DNA of 64,000 bases from Macrobrachium rosenbergii (Eukaryota; Arthropoda; Malacostraca; Decapoda; Palaemonidae). The notes beneath the pieces were generated by a model, which ran no database searches, was not told the origin of the DNA, and saw nothing but the letters and a program-made list of their open reading frames with translations. The DNA lies in contig NC_089761.1 in the NCBI RefSeq assembly GCF_040412425.1, positions 30,950,644-31,014,643 on the forward strand. The letters run 5' to 3'. Shown in pieces: positions 62,198 to 64,000 of this stretch. Made by a program: the position numbers and the translations under genes. Within the stretch, counting starts at the first letter, position 1; each line of letters begins with the position of its first letter.

Positions 62198-62810
62198 TTG
62201 AGGAAAAGAGATTAGGTATTAGTAAGATACGGGAAGGTTTTTTTTTAATGAATTTTTTTTATGTAAAAAAATTTATTTGTTCTTTTGGGAAAGAGAGAAT
62301 TGTGCTTTGTAAACAGTAAAGTTAAAAAAAAAATCGATGAAAAGAGATAAGTATCAAAATGATACGGGAAGGGTTTTTTGTAATTAATGATTTTTTTATG
62401 TAGAAAATTTAGGGTTTTTTTTTGGCAAAGATAGAGTAGTGCTTTGTAAACAGTAAAAATAAACAAAATCGAAGAAAAGAGATAAGTATCAGAAAGGTAC
62501 TGGGAAGGCATTTTTTATAATCAATTATTTTTTATCCAAAAAATGTAAGTTTTTGTATTGGAAAGATAGAGCAGTGCTTTGTAAACTGTAAAGTAAAAAG
62601 AAAAAATAATCCATATTTGTTGTTTTAATGAAAAGTAGAAAGGTAAATATTTTAGACGTGGGATGGATGTCTTTTGTAGCGATCCAAAAAAAATTATGAT
62701 CACATTAAAAATATTAAAAAAGTTTTGAGAATAGTTTAAGAAAAAATAGACAAAGTATTTTAAAATTGGGCTGTCATTTGTAACGATTAAAAGATGATTT
62801 ATTGATGAGA
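62198..62810. repeat. ~135-bp tandem repeat, 3 clear and about 2 decayed copies
   Basis: GAAAAGAGATAAGTATC, GATACGGGAAGG, a T-run and GTGCTTTGTAAACAGTAAA recur at about 62198, 62332 and 62467. Weaker copies follow to about 62810. Confidence 0.75.
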
Positions 62811-62814
62811 TATT

Positions 62815-63125
62815 AAAAATATTATAAAAAAAAGTTTTGAGAACAGTTTGAGAAAAAAAAATATATCTTTAATGTTTAAAGGATTTGGGGTATTACTAGA
62901 GATAAAGCACACTGCTGGGAACTGAAAATATTACGAAAAGGTTAATTGTCTTGACACAAAATAAAAAGAAATTGAGAGGGATAGATTGCCTTGAAATGTA
63001 TGAATTATTATTTTTGTAAATATTGCTTCTTTGCTTTAAGTGATATGTTTAAGGGCTGTGTTAAAATTATACATATATATATACATACATACATATATAT
63101 ATATTATAATACATATATATATATG

Positions 63126-63186
<61 letters not shown>

Positions 63187-64000
63187 TTGTAGTTACTACA
63201 ACAAATGAATTGTCAAATGAAAAGGTATTGTAGTGATTGGGGTAAATGTTTAGATAGTAAGGTAAAATAATTAGACAATGAATGAGGGAGAGGTAAACAT
63301 TTAGGTAAAAAAAACTTCATATAAGGATTAAGAGGGTAAAAAGTGTAAAATTTATTATGATCAACCTTTTGCCAAATGAATAGTACAGATGTATTAGAAT
63401 GCAGGGGATGAGAGGTCAGTTAAAGGAAATTCTAGTTTTCAAATGGAATTTAGTCTTGTATTTTGCAGTTTGAAAAGGAAATTAGTCATAGGAGTTCTAG
63501 AAAGGTATAGAATCAGATGAAAAAAAAAATTACATTTATTTTTAAGTTTAATTCTGCAATTCTCCAGGTGTTAAGTGTTAATCCAGACAGTTTTTTTTTT
63601 CTTTTAGAATTTGAATATTTGATCACCTAATACTTAAGGCCACACTTAGTTCAACCACCCTAGACACTAGACTCTGGTATGAAGCAGCACTTGAAACTCA
63701 CACAGTTCCCTTAGTAGTTTTTTTGTCGTAGGCGGTCCTTAAGATGATTTGGGAGGAAGGAGTTTATATAAGTCTAGATTTAAAGATTTGATCAGCTTTC
63801 AGTTCATTTCGTGGATTTTCATAATGTCTCGTTGAGTTTCTTGGTGGTGGAGCCCTGTTGATCAAAGGTTTAAATATTATCTTAGACGAATTTTATTTTT
63901 GAAGTTTCCATGGTTCTACCATGCGTCTAAAATTATAGTTTTGCTATTCAATTCCAGTCTTAAGTCGTCATTAAATTAACGAAGAAGAGTGACCCTTCTA
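62815..64000. other. Intron sequence with one (TA)n
   Basis: (TA)n at 63070-63184. The remainder is AT-rich with no exon recognised. The next Eag exon lies further downstream. Confidence 0.5.

Overview
The window is a piece of animal nuclear DNA: very long introns, very little coding sequence and an extreme load of simple-sequence and tandem repeats. Dense (TC)n/(GA)n, (AT)n and (AAT)n tracts, a tRNA-headed SINE and several interspersed families that I associate with decapod crustacean genomes point to a shrimp, prawn, crab or crayfish. That placement is inference from repeat style; the window holds no species marker.

One gene can be supported. Three short plus-strand exons (11364-11464, 36102-36234, 61965-62093; 363 nt in all, about 0.6% of the window) splice with compatible phases into most of the N-terminal PAS domain of an Ether-a-go-go (Eag, KCNH1/KCNH5-type) voltage-gated potassium channel. 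They are separated by introns of 24,637 and 25,730 bp. The start codon with the PAS-cap exon lies upstream of the window, and the voltage sensor, pore and C-linker/CNBHD exons lie downstream. All other open frames seen are translations of repeats or unsupported intronic ORFs.

Layout: 1-11363 is the 3' part of an upstream intron, with minisatellites and microsatellites. At 11364-11464 is PAS exon a, followed at once by tandem copies of its own 3' end and splice donor (to about 11825). The first long intron (11465-36101) carries a 29-bp polypyrimidine array, a 21-bp array at 19.9-20.9 kb, a composite inverted element with (AAT)n at 22.1-24.0 kb, a 49-bp array at 24.4-25.2 kb, a 33-bp hairpin array at 27.9-28.5 kb, a 315-bp foldback at 33.8-34.1 kb and, directly before exon b, a 1.1-kb array made of copies of exon b's splice acceptor. 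The second long intron (36235-61964) holds a 40-bp array, a head-to-head SINE-like pair, a pre-miRNA-like hairpin at 41.0 kb, two MITE-like copies, an alternating dimeric TC-rich array at 53.3-54.4 kb and a 1.7-kb, 53-bp-unit array that runs into the acceptor of exon c. After 62093 a further intron begins.

The most unusual signal is that the splice junctions at both ends of the first long intron have themselves been tandemly amplified. The donor side has three extra exon-end/GTTAGT copies. The acceptor side has about 22 copies, roughly 16 of which keep an intact polypyrimidine-CAG|GTAATG motif that looks like a recursive-splicing (zero-length exon) site.
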